64,000 bases of DNA from an uncultured Porphyromonadaceae bacterium (GCA_900545955.1 URAU01000007.1:62001-126000), one strand, 5' to 3'. Shown: positions 8,850 to 18,140, counted from the first letter of the stretch. Translations and numbers: made by a program. The notes: a model not told the origin generated them from the letters alone.

Positions 8850-9614
8850 ATGAGTTTCCTCGACAACTTCCGCATGATGCCGCCGGTCACCAAAAACCTG
8901 CTCATCATCAACACCATCATATGGCTGGCCATGATTGCGATCCGGCCGCTCGGGAACCTGCTCGAACAATACGGAGCACTCTACTATTTCACTTCCGACC
9001 AGTTTCTGGCCTCGCAGCTGCTGAGCTATATGTTTATCCACGCCAACTTCTGGCACCTTTTCTTCAACATGTTCGCCCTATATATGTTCGGCGTCACGAT
9101 GGAACGTGTGCTCGGCAGCCAGCGCTTCCTTTTCTACTATATTTCGTGCGGTCTGGGCGCAGCCCTGGTGCAGGAGGGTGTATTCGCACTGATGATCAAC
9201 CACTACGCCTCCGCATTCGCCGATCCAGGGTCCGTCACCACGCTGCTGCGCCACAGCAGCGTACCTCTTCAGGATCTCTGGAACATCGGCGTGGCTCCCA
9301 ACGACCCCGCCGTGGGCCATATATTCAGCCTCTATCATACGCCTACCATCGGCGCCTCGGGCGCCATCTTCGGCATTCTTCTCGCTTTCGGATACATGTT
9401 CCCCAACGTGCGCCTCTATCTGCTCTTCCCTCCCATTCCGATGCGTGCACGCGTATTCGTACTGCTTTATGCCGGACTTGAACTGGTGCTCGGCATCGCC
9501 AACAGCCAGGCCGACACCGTAGCCCACTTCGCCCACCTGGGCGGTATGCTCTTCGGCCTGCTGATACTTATCTACTGGCGACGCAAACACATTATCGGAG
9601 GCCCGTACTTCTAA
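8850..9614 (+). CDS. Rhomboid family intramembrane serine protease
   Basis: A 254-residue polytopic membrane protein. The catalytic serine is Ser170 in GASGAIFG and the catalytic histidine His229 in HFAHLGGMLFG; HANFWHLFFNMFALYMFG in TM2 is also typical. A long loop (about residues 110-160, between TM2/3 and the GASG helix) is larger than in minimal rhomboids. It is the first gene of an operon with a second rhomboid and an EEP-domain protein, an arrangement I recall as common in Bacteroidales. Substrates are unknown. Confidence 0.93.
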   Translation: MSFLDNFRMMPPVTKNLLIINTIIWLAMIAIRPLGNLLEQYGALYYFTSDQFLASQLLSYMFIHANFWHLFFNMFALYMFGVTMERVLGSQRFLFYYISCGLGAALVQEGVFALMINHYASAFADPGSVTTLLRHSSVPLQDLWNIGVAPNDPAVGHIFSLYHTPTIGASGAIFGILLAFGYMFPNVRLYLLFPPIPMRARVFVLLYAGLELVLGIANSQADTVAHFAHLGGMLFGLLILIYWRRKHIIGGPYF

Positions 9615-9647
9615 TCCGACTATTCTCCAACCATCTACACTCCCTAC

Positions 9648-10394
9648 TTGACCACTATTCTGCTCATAGCCCTCAACGTTGCAGCCTTCGTAGCCCTGAA
9701 GGCAGCCGGCTTTGTCGACGCCTCGTGGCCCGACAGTTGCGTGGCGTTTGCTGGAGTACATGGCGGTTGCCCCGGGGCGCTCACGGCCCATCCATGGAGC
9801 ATAGTGAGCTACCTTTTCATCCACATAAACGTATTGCACCTGACAGTCAACATGCTATGGCTTCTGGCATTCGGCACAATGCTTGAAAAGACTGCCGGAC
9901 GAGGCGCCCTGCTTTCTGCTTTCGCCGCCGGCGCAGTGGCCGGAGCCGTGCTGTTTGCCGTCGCCGCTCCGGGCGGCGGATATCTCATAGGCTCGTCGGC
10001 TGCAGTGCTCGCTGTGGCCTTTGCGGCACTCTGTTCGGGCGCTCCCGCGCGCATCGAAATGCCGCACCGCATGCGCCGCTGGCTCACTCCTGCCGCCTGG
10101 GTTGCAGCCGGGCTGCTTCTGCTGAGCCAGACCGACGCCATCTCGGCCCATCTGGCTGGGATGGTGACCGGAATTCTCCTCGGAACCATTTTTGCCGCGC
10201 AGCGGCGCCGGCGCGAGCAGACTACGCGGCAGCACGCCATGAGACTCAGCCGCCGCGACTCGCTGCTCCGCAAGGCCAATACTCTGGGATACAACGCTCT
10301 CTCTGCCACAGAACGCCAGGCCCTGTTTGAGTTATCCGATTCCGTCCACAACAACGATACGGAATCTACAACCACCATAGCCCAACGACAATGA
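9648..10394 (+). CDS. Second rhomboid-like protein, divergent active site
   Basis: A 248-residue membrane protein in the same superfamily, most likely starting with TTG at 9648 (no ATG fits the first helix). HINVLHLTVNMLWLLAFG corresponds to the TM2 motif. The serine motif reads GSSA (115-118, probable Ser117) rather than GASG, and the histidine motif HLAG (His168) rather than HLGG, so it keeps a Ser/His pair but with altered neighbours. The C-terminal 60 residues are basic and cytoplasmic. It overlaps the next gene by four bases (ATGA). Activity is plausible but not certain. Confidence 0.85.
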   Translation: MTTILLIALNVAAFVALKAAGFVDASWPDSCVAFAGVHGGCPGALTAHPWSIVSYLFIHINVLHLTVNMLWLLAFGTMLEKTAGRGALLSAFAAGAVAGAVLFAVAAPGGGYLIGSSAAVLAVAFAALCSGAPARIEMPHRMRRWLTPAAWVAAGLLLLSQTDAISAHLAGMVTGILLGTIFAAQRRRREQTTRQHAMRLSRRDSLLRKANTLGYNALSATERQALFELSDSVHNNDTESTTTIAQRQ

Positions 10395-11524
10395 AACGCA
10401 GTAACCAAATATGGCGCACCGTGCTTATAGCAGTCAATGTGGCTGTCGCACTGTTCACCGTGGCGTCTGCCTACGGCGGGATGGTCGATCCCGAACGCAC
10501 GGCCGTGCCCGCCATTCTGGCCATGACGTTTCCTGTGTGGCTCATTCTGTGCGTAATCATTGCCGTGGTCGACCTCATCGTCTTTCGCCGCGCCGCGCTC
10601 ATCATAACGGCCGCCTTGATAGCCAGCGCGGGCCCGCTCATGCAGTTCTGCCCGCTCAACGTTCTCAAGCCTACGGTCAGCGCAACGCAAAAGGCCACGG
10701 AATTCAGCGTGCTCAGCTATAATATCTATGGATGGGACAACGCTCTTTCGACCGACACCGTGCGGCACACCCCCGACTATTTCAAAGCCCGCGCGGATTC
10801 AGGCTACCGCAATCCGCAGGCGCAATACATAATCCAGAGCGGTGCAGATATCGCCTGCCTGCAGGAGCGAAGCTGGCGCACAGAGCAGCTTTCTGTAGGC
10901 CTGACAAAAAGCCAGTGCGACTCGATCGACTCGATATATCCCGTTCAGGCAGGTCATGGTGTATGCGTCCTGAGCCGTTATCCGGCACGTCCCATAACCC
11001 TCCGGCAGCCCAAGGAGGTCTGGGCGGAATTTGCTGCAGCCGAGGTCGACATCGAAGGCCATACCACACTCGTGGTAAGCGTCCACATGCAGTCGATAGG
11101 CCTCGATTCCGACGACAAGGCCCTATACAAGGAACTCACCAAGGGGGAAGGCACCGACGACCTCCGGGCAGTGCGCCATCAGTTGCTCGGTAAGCTCGGC
11201 AACGCCTTCCGCATCCGCGCGCGTCAGGCCCGCATGCTGCGCCAGCAGATTGACTCGCTCGGCTATGAAAACGTACTCGTATGCGGCGATTTCAACGATA
11301 TCCCCGACTGCTACGCCATGCGCGTAATAGCCGGGAAAGACTTCCGGAGCGCTTTCGCCCAAAGCGCATTCGGCCCGATGATAACCTACCATATGAACCG
11401 GTTCTACTTCCATATCGACCACATACTTTATCGAGGTAAAATGAAACCGGTGGCCTTCAGCCGGGGGAGTATACCCAACTCCGACCATTACCCCGTGGAG
11501 GCCCGGTTTGTATGGGCTGAGTGA
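10391..11524 (+). CDS. Membrane-anchored endonuclease/exonuclease/phosphatase (EEP) family protein
   Basis: A 377-residue protein with three N-terminal transmembrane helices (about residues 8-30, 40-65, 70-88) followed by an EEP catalytic domain. Metal-binding and catalytic motifs visible are VLSYNIYGWDN near 104-114, QER near 158, GDFND at 299-303 and SDHYP at 364-368. The fold serves DNA repair nucleases, sphingomyelinases and inositol phosphatases; the membrane anchor argues against DNA repair, and a phosphodiesterase acting at the envelope is likely. It is translationally coupled to the rhomboid upstream. Confidence 0.9.
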   Translation: MKRSNQIWRTVLIAVNVAVALFTVASAYGGMVDPERTAVPAILAMTFPVWLILCVIIAVVDLIVFRRAALIITAALIASAGPLMQFCPLNVLKPTVSATQKATEFSVLSYNIYGWDNALSTDTVRHTPDYFKARADSGYRNPQAQYIIQSGADIACLQERSWRTEQLSVGLTKSQCDSIDSIYPVQAGHGVCVLSRYPARPITLRQPKEVWAEFAAAEVDIEGHTTLVVSVHMQSIGLDSDDKALYKELTKGEGTDDLRAVRHQLLGKLGNAFRIRARQARMLRQQIDSLGYENVLVCGDFNDIPDCYAMRVIAGKDFRSAFAQSAFGPMITYHMNRFYFHIDHILYRGKMKPVAFSRGSIPNSDHYPVEARFVWAE

Positions 11525-11541
11525 ACTAATGCATAATGCTC

Positions 11542-11598
11542 AATGCATAATTCATAATGCCGGATGCTTGGCGCGCAATAAATTATGAATTATGCATT
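11542..11598. repeat. Perfect 17-bp inverted repeat upstream of the M3 peptidase gene
   Basis: AATGCATAATTCATAAT (11542-11558) and ATTATGAATTATGCATT (11582-11598) are perfect complements separated by 23 GC-rich bases. Partial copies of the same words (TAATGCATAATGCTC) flank the left arm. It lies between the EEP gene (ends 11524) and the M3 peptidase gene (starts 11650). AT-rich GCATAAT/ATTATGC elements of this kind recur between genes in Bacteroidales genomes; whether it is a terminator or a degenerate mobile element is unknown. Confidence 0.85.
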
Positions 11599-11649
11599 AC
11601 GAATTTAAAAAACAATCTTTAACCACCATAATACCACATTATTCCGCCT

Positions 11650-13761
11650 ATGAAAACAATGATGTTCGTGCTGTGTGCAGCCGCTGCCACCGCCCTGACG
11701 TTCTCCTCGTGCGGCAAGCACGAAAGGCAGAACCCCTTCATGAAGGCCTACGACAACAAGTATCAGATTCCTCCCTTCGAGGAGATTCAGATCAGCGACT
11801 ACGAGCCTGCTTTCGAAGCCGGTATTGCCGAGGCCAACGCCGCAATCGATTCGATCGTCAACAATCCCGAGGCGCCCACGTTTGCCAACACCATCCTTCC
11901 GCTCGACTGCCTCTCGCCCACGCTCGAGCGCGTAATGTCGGTGCTCATGTCGCTCACCGAAGCCAACTCCACTCCCGAGCTGCAGGAGGTATCCGAAAAA
12001 CTCCTGCCGCGCTACTCGGCTTTCTCCGACGAGCTGATGATGAACGACGGCCTTTTTGCCCGCGTGAAGACTCTCTACGACAGCCGTGACTCCATCGGTC
12101 TGGCCCACGATGAGATGCGCGCCCTCGACCAGACCTACAAGGACTTCGTGCGCAACGGCGCTCTGCTCACCCCCGAGCAGAAGAAGGAGCTGAAAGAGGT
12201 TAACGCCCAACTCTCGAATCTCTACATCAAGTTCAACAAAAACCTCCTGAACGCCAACAACACTTTCGAGATTGTGGTCGACGACAAGGCCGAACTCGCC
12301 GGCATCCCCGAATCGACCGTCGAGAATGCCGCCGCCGAGGCCAAGAGCCGCGGCAAGAAGGGAAAATGGGTGTTCACGCTCCACGCTCCCAGCCGTCTGC
12401 CGGTGCTCCAGTATGCCGACAGCCGCGACCTCCGCGAGAAGATGTGGAAAGGCTACACTTCCAACGCCCAGAGCGGTGACAACGACAACCGCCCCGTAAT
12501 CGCCGAAATCGTGAAAGCCCGCGCCCGCAAGGCCGCCATCCTCGGCTTCCCAACCTTTGCCGCATATATGACCGATGCCGTAATGGCCAAGACCCCCGAA
12601 GCTGCCGAGCAGCTGCTGCTCAGCATCTGGGAGCCGGCCAAGGCAAAAGTGGCCGAGGAAGTGGCTAAGATGCAGACGCTTTCCAACTCGCTCGGCAACG
12701 ACTTCGAGATTCAGCCGTGGGATTACTATTATTTCGCCGAGAAGGTGCGCCAGCAGAAATACGCACTCGACGAGAACGCCATCCGCCCCTACTTCGCCGT
12801 CGACTCCGTGGCCAAGGGCATATTCACCATGGCCAACAAGCTCTACGGCATCACCTTCGAGGAGATGCCCGACGCCCCCAAATACCATCCCGACGTAAAG
12901 GTCTATGAAGCCAAGGATGCCGACGGCAATCACCTCGCCGTATTCATGACCGACTACTTCACCCGTCCTGAAAAGCGTCAGGGTGCATGGATGGAGGAGC
13001 TAAAGACCTCCTGGATCAACCCCGACGGCTCGGTTGAGCGTCCCATCGTATATAATGTCGGCAACTTCTCGAAGCCAACCGCCGACGCACCCGCACTGCT
13101 TTCTATCGACGAAATCCAGACGATGTTCCATGAATTCGGCCACGGCCTCCACGGCATGCTATCGAAGGTACGCCTCAAGAGCCAGAGCGGCACGAAGGTC
13201 GACCGCGATTTCGTGGAATTCCCCTCGCAGTTCCACGAACACTGGGCCTTCCAGCCCGAGTTGCTGAAGGAATATGCCCACCACTACAAGACCGGCGAAC
13301 TGATTCCCGACTCGCTCGTGGCTCAGATCAACGCTGCCGCCAAACACAACATGGGCTTCATGACCGCCGAGCTCTCCGGAGCCGCCCTGCTCGACCTCGC
13401 ATGGGGTAAACTCAATCCTGAGGGAGATATCGACGTGATGGCCTTTGAAAATGAATACGCCAAATCCATCGGCATGCCTGCCCAGCTCACCTTCCGCTAC
13501 CGTTCGCCCTACTTCAAGCATATCTTCGGCGACGACGGCTATGCCTCCGGCTACTATACCTATCTCTGGGCCGAGGTGCTCGACGCCGACGCTTTCGAGA
13601 TGTTCAAGGAAAAGGGCGTATTCGACCCCGAAAGCGCAGCCAAACTGAAGAAAGTGCTCGAAAGCGGCGCGTCGGAAGACCCGATGGTGCTCTTCGAGAC
13701 AATGCGCGGACACCGCCCGACCGCCGATGCCCTGCTGCGTCAGCGCGGACTCGCGAAATAA
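11650..13761 (+). CDS. dcp: M3 family metallopeptidase (peptidyl-dipeptidase Dcp-like) lipoprotein
   Basis: A 703-residue zinc metallopeptidase with HEFGHGLHG at residues 494-502 (His494, Glu495, His498 of HExxH). Size and features such as ISDYEPAFEAGIAEANAAID and YASGYYTYLWAEVLDADAF place it with peptidyl-dipeptidase Dcp and oligopeptidase A. The N-terminus MKTMMFVLCAAAATALTFSSC is a lipoprotein signal, so it acts in the periplasm or at the outer membrane rather than the cytoplasm, presumably trimming peptides. No consensus promoter was found between the hairpin and the ATG. Confidence 0.95.
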   Translation: MKTMMFVLCAAAATALTFSSCGKHERQNPFMKAYDNKYQIPPFEEIQISDYEPAFEAGIAEANAAIDSIVNNPEAPTFANTILPLDCLSPTLERVMSVLMSLTEANSTPELQEVSEKLLPRYSAFSDELMMNDGLFARVKTLYDSRDSIGLAHDEMRALDQTYKDFVRNGALLTPEQKKELKEVNAQLSNLYIKFNKNLLNANNTFEIVVDDKAELAGIPESTVENAAAEAKSRGKKGKWVFTLHAPSRLPVLQYADSRDLREKMWKGYTSNAQSGDNDNRPVIAEIVKARARKAAILGFPTFAAYMTDAVMAKTPEAAEQLLLSIWEPAKAKVAEEVAKMQTLSNSLGNDFEIQPWDYYYFAEKVRQQKYALDENAIRPYFAVDSVAKGIFTMANKLYGITFEEMPDAPKYHPDVKVYEAKDADGNHLAVFMTDYFTRPEKRQGAWMEELKTSWINPDGSVERPIVYNVGNFSKPTADAPALLSIDEIQTMFHEFGHGLHGMLSKVRLKSQSGTKVDRDFVEFPSQFHEHWAFQPELLKEYAHHYKTGELIPDSLVAQINAAAKHNMGFMTAELSGAALLDLAWGKLNPEGDIDVMAFENEYAKSIGMPAQLTFRYRSPYFKHIFGDDGYASGYYTYLWAEVLDADAFEMFKEKGVFDPESAAKLKKVLESGASEDPMVLFETMRGHRPTADALLRQRGLAK

Positions 13762-13798
13762 CAAGTATCATTCTCAGGCATACCCACTGCCACATAAT

Positions 13799-13850
13799 AC
13801 CTCGGGTAAAGTCACAGGCCTATGGCCGCCGGCTTACCCGAGGTCTTTCT
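13799..13850 (+). terminator. Terminator after dcp
   Basis: Arms ACCTCGGGTAA (13799-13809) and TTACCCGAGGT (13834-13844) followed by CTTTCT, 37 bases after the stop codon. Confidence 0.75.
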
Positions 13851-14196
13851 ATATCCAATCTCTCTACAAAACATCGAAATGCAGTCTACAAACCGTAGCC
13901 CGCGTGTCCACAACATTTTTGTAAAATCAAGGTTGTGTATTTGTAACACTCAATTCCACAAATATGTAGCCAATTTGGCATCCAAGAAGCTTTATTCAAC
14001 CATTTTATGTTAAAAGCATAATCAAACCGGAATTTAAAAATTTTCGCCATGTGGGCCGACGGAAAAAAATCTTTTTCAGAGTGAATTTCGACTCGCTAAA
14101 AAATTTAAATTGCATTTTGTTGGCAGCGGCAATTCAACGTATAGGCTTTAACACTGATTAAAAGCATTTTAACGCACAATAAAGATAACTTCGACG
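13851..14196. other. AT-rich intergenic stretch with no recognised feature
   Basis: About 350 bases between the dcp terminator and the promoter of the small HTH gene. I see no convincing ORF, tRNA or strong hairpin, only scattered A/T tracts and a GTTGTG/CACAAC pair near 13910-13935. Confidence 0.6.
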
Positions 14197-14227
14197 TTGT
14201 ATAAACAGATGCAAATCCTTATTTTTG
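14197..14227 (+). promoter_or_regulatory. Promoter of the small HTH gene
   Basis: TTG at 14197-14199, 20-base spacer, TATTTTTG at 14220-14227. Transcription should start near 14234, giving a leader of about 110 bases before the ATG at 14345. Confidence 0.75.
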
Positions 14228-14344
14228 CATTGGAAAATCGAACCGGCAATAAAGGGCTCGAACTTCTATCGTTTGCGTCGACGGAGTTTGATCGGTTTTC
14301 CACATACAATCTCTTATTCCACTTCATCATCTCTTGTTTTAATC

Positions 14345-14629
14345 ATGGAAGCAAAACCTGTTTTGACTCGAACCGAGGAATGTGGCATTCAGATTCACAT
14401 CGGTTCACTGATCGGCAACGAACTGCGGCGCCAACGCCGTCCGGCAGCCTGGCTGGCCCAGGAGATTTGCTGTGACCGCACCAATGTTTACAAAATTTTA
14501 CGCAAGAGCAGCATCGACACCGAGCTGCTGTGTCGGATTTCGGTGGCACTTGGCCACGACTTCTTCTCGGAACTCCAGACTGCCTGCGGATTCGCCCGCA
14601 ACGATGAAGAAGAGCGACTCGACGCCTGA
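14345..14629 (+). CDS. Small XRE/Cro-like helix-turn-helix protein
   Basis: A 94-residue protein. Residues about 17-70 form a helix-turn-helix resembling the XRE fold (IGNELRRQRRPAAWLAQEICCDRTNVYKIL then a SIDTELLCRISVALGHDFF helix pair). No other domain is present. The ATG at 14345 is preferred; upstream in-frame codons have no resemblance to the family. Short proteins of this type recur in Bacteroidales as single genes; DNA targets are unknown. It ends in a shared terminator with the convergent acyl-CoA ligase gene. Confidence 0.8.
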   Translation: MEAKPVLTRTEECGIQIHIGSLIGNELRRQRRPAAWLAQEICCDRTNVYKILRKSSIDTELLCRISVALGHDFFSELQTACGFARNDEEERLDA

Positions 14630-14655
14630 GACCGTTTTCCGGAATCACGGAAATA

Positions 14656-14706
14656 AAAAAGAATGCTCCGCATATCGGCATCACAGCCGTGCGGAGCATT
14701 CTTTTT
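14656..14706. terminator. Bidirectional terminator
   Basis: Arms AAAAAGAATGCTCCGCA (14656-14672) and TGCGGAGCATTCTTTTT (14690-14706), perfect over 17 bases with A- and T-runs at the outer ends, between convergent genes. Confidence 0.9.
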
Positions 14707-14722
14707 ATCTTATAATCGGCCT

Positions 14723-16372
14723 TTACTGGTAGAGGAAGCGACGGATGGAATGTTTGGGCGTCTTCTCGAACTCGTCGGCGTGGATTTCGAAGCGGGTTAC
14801 ACGCGCATAGGCCGGAAGCGAGGCGTTGAGCACAGGAAGGTTTTCCATAACGCGCACATCGATTTTGGTGTCGGTAAGGCCCAGTTTATGCCCTGCCTCA
14901 TAGTCGGGATGTACCAGGGCTACGATTTTACCTCCGCGGTCTACCACTACCGACTCACCAACCAAAGGGAGATTGTTAAGTCTGACCTCTATCTCCTCCG
15001 GATAGACGTTCTGCCCCGACGAACTCAGAATCATATTCTTCTTTCGGCCTCGCAAATAAAGATAGCCGTCAGAGTCGATGGTGCATATGTCGCCGGTATT
15101 GAGCCATCCGTCGGCACCGAACACCTCGGCGGTGGCTTCCGGGTTCTTATAGTACCCTTTCATAACGTTGGCACCGCGCACGTAGAGGACACCGGGCGCA
15201 TGGGTCGGATCCGGGCTGTCTGTGCGCGCCTCCATTCCGTCGACCATCCGGCCGCAGGAATGCGGACGCTGATCGGCCCACCAGCAATAGGTTACGAGCG
15301 GCGCACACTCCGTCATGCCGTAACCCACCGTAAAGGGAAAACGAATCCGACGCAGGAAATCCTCCACTTCGGCATTCATGGCCGCACCACCGAGAATAAG
15401 CTGCTCCAGCTGACCTCCGAAAGCCTGGAGCAACTGATCGCGCACCTTTCGGAGAATTATACGGCTGATACCCGGAATCTTAAGCAATACGCGCATCAAC
15501 GGCTTCTCGAGACGCGGGAAAATCTTTCCCTTCACAATCTTCTCTATTACCAGAGGAACCGTAATCACCAGCTTCGGACGCACCTGTGCGAAGGCCTGCA
15601 ATACGATTTTTGGCGAGGGCACGCGCCCGAGGAATGTGATGTGGCAGCCGCGGCAAAGCGGAAACAGAAATTCAAACACAAGGCCGTACATATGAGCCAG
15701 CGGAAGCATGCTGACCATTCCGTCACCGGGATACAGGAAAGATATATTCCCAAGCCCGAAACGTATGTTGCTCCAGAGGTTGGCGTAGCTGAGCATCACT
15801 CCTTTCGGATTGCCGGTGGAACCCGATGTGTAGTTGATCAGGGCAAGCCTGTCGGGCTCCACATGGGTGAACTGCAAGTCGTCGGGGCCGAAGCCCGAAG
15901 GATACAGCCGCTCGAATTCGGCGTCGAGATTGTCGAGCAATTCCTTAAGTTTCGCGTTACGGCAAAGCTGCGGAAGAAGACCCGGAATCAGCAGCACAGC
16001 TTCCAGACCGCCCAGTTTATCCTCGTCGAGATTGTCGAAAATCTGCTTCTCTGTTATCAGGATGGTGGCGTCGCAATGATTCACAAGATGCTCCACAGCA
16101 TCCGGATGAAACTCATGAAGCAGAGGCACCACCACCGCTCCGTAGCTCAGTGCGCCCAGAAAAGAAGCGGCCCAGTGGGCCGAATTGCGTGCGCAAAGCG
16201 CCACCTTGTCGCCGGGTTTAAGGCCGGCCGCACGGAAAATCAGGTGCATCTTCCCAATCTGAGCGGCCAGCGCGCCGTAGGTCAGAGTGATTCCGTTGAG
16301 ATCGGAGAGCGCCGGGCGCTTCCAGTTTTTCCTTATGCTTTCGGCTATAGCCGGAAGTAGATTTGTCGACAT
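14723..16372 (-). CDS. Long-chain fatty acid--CoA ligase (AMP-binding)
   Basis: A 549-residue ANL-superfamily enzyme. The phosphate-binding motif YTSGSTGNPKG is at residues 181-191; further on GYGMTECAPLVTY matches the A5 region, LNTGDICTIDSDGYLYLRGRKKNMILSSSGQNVYPEEIE contains A7 and A8, and a C-terminal lysine is present in FEKTPKHSIRR. It has no transmembrane segment or carrier domain and resembles Bacteroidales long-chain acyl-CoA synthetases. It should activate free fatty acids with ATP and CoA. It is a single-gene unit with its own promoter and terminator. Confidence 0.92.
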   Translation of the reverse strand: MSTNLLPAIAESIRKNWKRPALSDLNGITLTYGALAAQIGKMHLIFRAAGLKPGDKVALCARNSAHWAASFLGALSYGAVVVPLLHEFHPDAVEHLVNHCDATILITEKQIFDNLDEDKLGGLEAVLLIPGLLPQLCRNAKLKELLDNLDAEFERLYPSGFGPDDLQFTHVEPDRLALINYTSGSTGNPKGVMLSYANLWSNIRFGLGNISFLYPGDGMVSMLPLAHMYGLVFEFLFPLCRGCHITFLGRVPSPKIVLQAFAQVRPKLVITVPLVIEKIVKGKIFPRLEKPLMRVLLKIPGISRIILRKVRDQLLQAFGGQLEQLILGGAAMNAEVEDFLRRIRFPFTVGYGMTECAPLVTYCWWADQRPHSCGRMVDGMEARTDSPDPTHAPGVLYVRGANVMKGYYKNPEATAEVFGADGWLNTGDICTIDSDGYLYLRGRKKNMILSSSGQNVYPEEIEVRLNNLPLVGESVVVDRGGKIVALVHPDYEAGHKLGLTDTKIDVRVMENLPVLNASLPAYARVTRFEIHADEFEKTPKHSIRRFLYQ

Positions 16373-16496
16373 AGTTGCAACGTTTTAGAATAGATGTAGC
16401 TGTATGCTTTCAATAAAATTAACGCAGAGTGTTTCTATTCTAACAAATTAATGCGTTACTTTGTAAGCAAAACGGCACAAAATTCCCCCATTTGTG

Positions 16497-16527
16497 CAAA
16501 ATTAGGAATTAAAAACAACTTAAGCAA
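16497..16527 (-). promoter_or_regulatory. Promoter of the acyl-CoA ligase gene
   Basis: On the minus strand TTG (16525-16527), 20-base spacer, TAATTTTG (16497-16504). The leader to the ATG at 16372 would be about 118 bases. Confidence 0.7.
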
Positions 16528-16544
16528 CCCAAACCGCAACGCAG

Positions 16545-17654
16545 ATGAAAACCAAACTGATTTCCCTGGCCATGGGTGCACTCCTTGTGGGATGCACCGC
16601 TGCTTCAGCTACCGGAAACTACACCATAACCGCCGAAATTCCCACCGACGATTTCGAAGGGCTCACAGCCTACCTGGTAAACTTCGATACCGGCGAAAAA
16701 ATCGACTCGACAATGATCGACAACGGCAAAGCGGTGTTCAAGGGGTCCATAGCTGCTCCCGCGCTTGCACGTATCATCGTCGACGGCAACCGTATGGGCT
16801 CGCTCGTAGTCGAAAACGCTGAGATTTCCACACAGCACACTCCGCAGGGCACCGTTGTATCAGGTTCCCCGCTCAACGACCTCAACACCTCGATTCAGAA
16901 ACGCATCCGGGGCTTCGAGCAGCAGTTCCGCGCACTCCCCAACGACAGCACCGCCGAAGCCGCCGCGCAGGCAATTCTCAGCGCCTACGACGCCTACACC
17001 GACTCGGTTTTCAAAGCCAACACCGACAATCCCGTAGGCTACAGCCTATTCCTCGACAAGGCCTACCGTATGGATCTCGCCGAGCTGAAAGCGGCACTCG
17101 AGAAATATCCGGTTCTCAAAAGCTATCAGCGTGTGAACAAACTCATCACGGCTGCCGTCAACAAGGAAGCCACATCGCCGGGCAAAAAATTCGTGGACTT
17201 CACCATAACAAACGACTCCATCAGTCAAAGCCTAAGCGACTTTGTGGGCAAAGGAAAGCCGGTGCTCGTCGACTTCTGGGCAAGCTGGTGCGGTCCCTGC
17301 ATCCGCGAGACGGCTGTAATAAAAGATTTGCTTAAAGAATACGGCCCCCAGGGGCTGGAGGTACTCGGAGTGGCCGTATGGGACGACCCGGCCAACACCC
17401 GCCGCGCAATCGCGCAGCATCAGCTTCCATGGTCACAGATTATCAACGCACAGACTGTGCCCACCGACCTCTACGGAATATCAGGTATTCCGACCATCCT
17501 TATTATCGGACCTGACGGCACTATCCTCAGCCGCGACAAGCAGGACGAAGAACTCCGAGCCGACGTAAAGGCCGTGATGGAGGGAACTCTCAGCGCCGCT
17601 ACTTTCGCCGCCAAAACCACGGAAGGAGCCGACAGCGTTGCGCCCGCAAAATAA
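16545..17654 (+). CDS. TlpA/ResA-like thioredoxin-fold lipoprotein with DUF4369-like N-domain
   Basis: A 369-residue exported protein. MKTKLISLAMGALLVGC is a lipoprotein signal with Cys17 lipidated. Residues about 22-130 resemble the DUF4369 beta domain common in Bacteroidota thioredoxin-like proteins; a helical middle follows; residues about 225-355 are a thioredoxin/AhpC-TSA fold with WCGPC at 248-252 (VDFWASWCGPC). The two active-site cysteines are present, so it is likely a periplasmic disulfide reductase acting on cell-envelope proteins. It is a monocistronic gene facing the convergent VanZ gene. The partner reductase is not in this window. Confidence 0.92.
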   Translation: MKTKLISLAMGALLVGCTAASATGNYTITAEIPTDDFEGLTAYLVNFDTGEKIDSTMIDNGKAVFKGSIAAPALARIIVDGNRMGSLVVENAEISTQHTPQGTVVSGSPLNDLNTSIQKRIRGFEQQFRALPNDSTAEAAAQAILSAYDAYTDSVFKANTDNPVGYSLFLDKAYRMDLAELKAALEKYPVLKSYQRVNKLITAAVNKEATSPGKKFVDFTITNDSISQSLSDFVGKGKPVLVDFWASWCGPCIRETAVIKDLLKEYGPQGLEVLGVAVWDDPANTRRAIAQHQLPWSQIINAQTVPTDLYGISGIPTILIIGPDGTILSRDKQDEELRADVKAVMEGTLSAATFAAKTTEGADSVAPAK

Positions 17655-17673
17655 ACGCAAAATAAAGGCTCTA

Positions 17674-18120
17674 TCATTTCAGGGCAAGAACCCAGCGGAC
17701 TACCGGCGGAGATACCACGACCGCTACTGCCGCGCCGACAGCGTCGGCCAGCCAGTCAAGCCAGTCGGCTCCGCGCCCCATGTGCATTGCCCCCTGGAGC
17801 AGTTCGATAGCTCCGCCGAAGGCTATCGAGGCCAGGGCTATCACTGCTGCCAGATGCCATCCTACAAGCGCCGCGTCTCCACGGAGATTGCGGCGCTTTA
17901 TGCGCCAGCGGCTACAGTCCAGCTCGCCCACGAAAGTGAGGCCGCCGAACATACAGGCGTGCACCACCTTGTCGATGCCAGGGATATGGGGCATCTCCGT
18001 ATCGCCGAAAGGCGCGCGGGCGAGCGTAAGCCAGAGAATGGCCAGCACCACGATGAGAGTGAAAAGACCCGTCGGCACGGTAAGAAATCCGACGGCGATG
18101 TTTCTGCGGAGTCTGTTCAT
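17674..18120 (-). CDS. VanZ family membrane protein
   Basis: A 148-residue integral membrane protein with about four helices (roughly 10-32, 50-70, 80-105, 118-140) and the VanZ-type features IPGIDKVVHACMFGGLTFV and GADWLDWLADAVGA. VanZ of enterococci lowers teicoplanin sensitivity, but the wide family has unknown functions. I choose the ATG at 18120; the TTG at 18144 is in frame but lies inside the -7 box, so it cannot be in the transcript. Confidence 0.85.
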   Translation of the reverse strand: MNRLRRNIAVGFLTVPTGLFTLIVVLAILWLTLARAPFGDTEMPHIPGIDKVVHACMFGGLTFVGELDCSRWRIKRRNLRGDAALVGWHLAAVIALASIAFGGAIELLQGAMHMGRGADWLDWLADAVGAAVAVVVSPPVVRWVLALK

Positions 18121-18132
18121 ACGATTTGGCGG

Positions 18133-18140
18133 CAAAGTTA
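18133..18140 (-). promoter_or_regulatory. -7 box of the VanZ gene
   Basis: The minus strand reads TAACTTTG, ending 12 bases before the ATG at 18120. Transcription would begin within about 5-8 bases of the start codon, giving an almost leaderless message. Confidence 0.55.
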
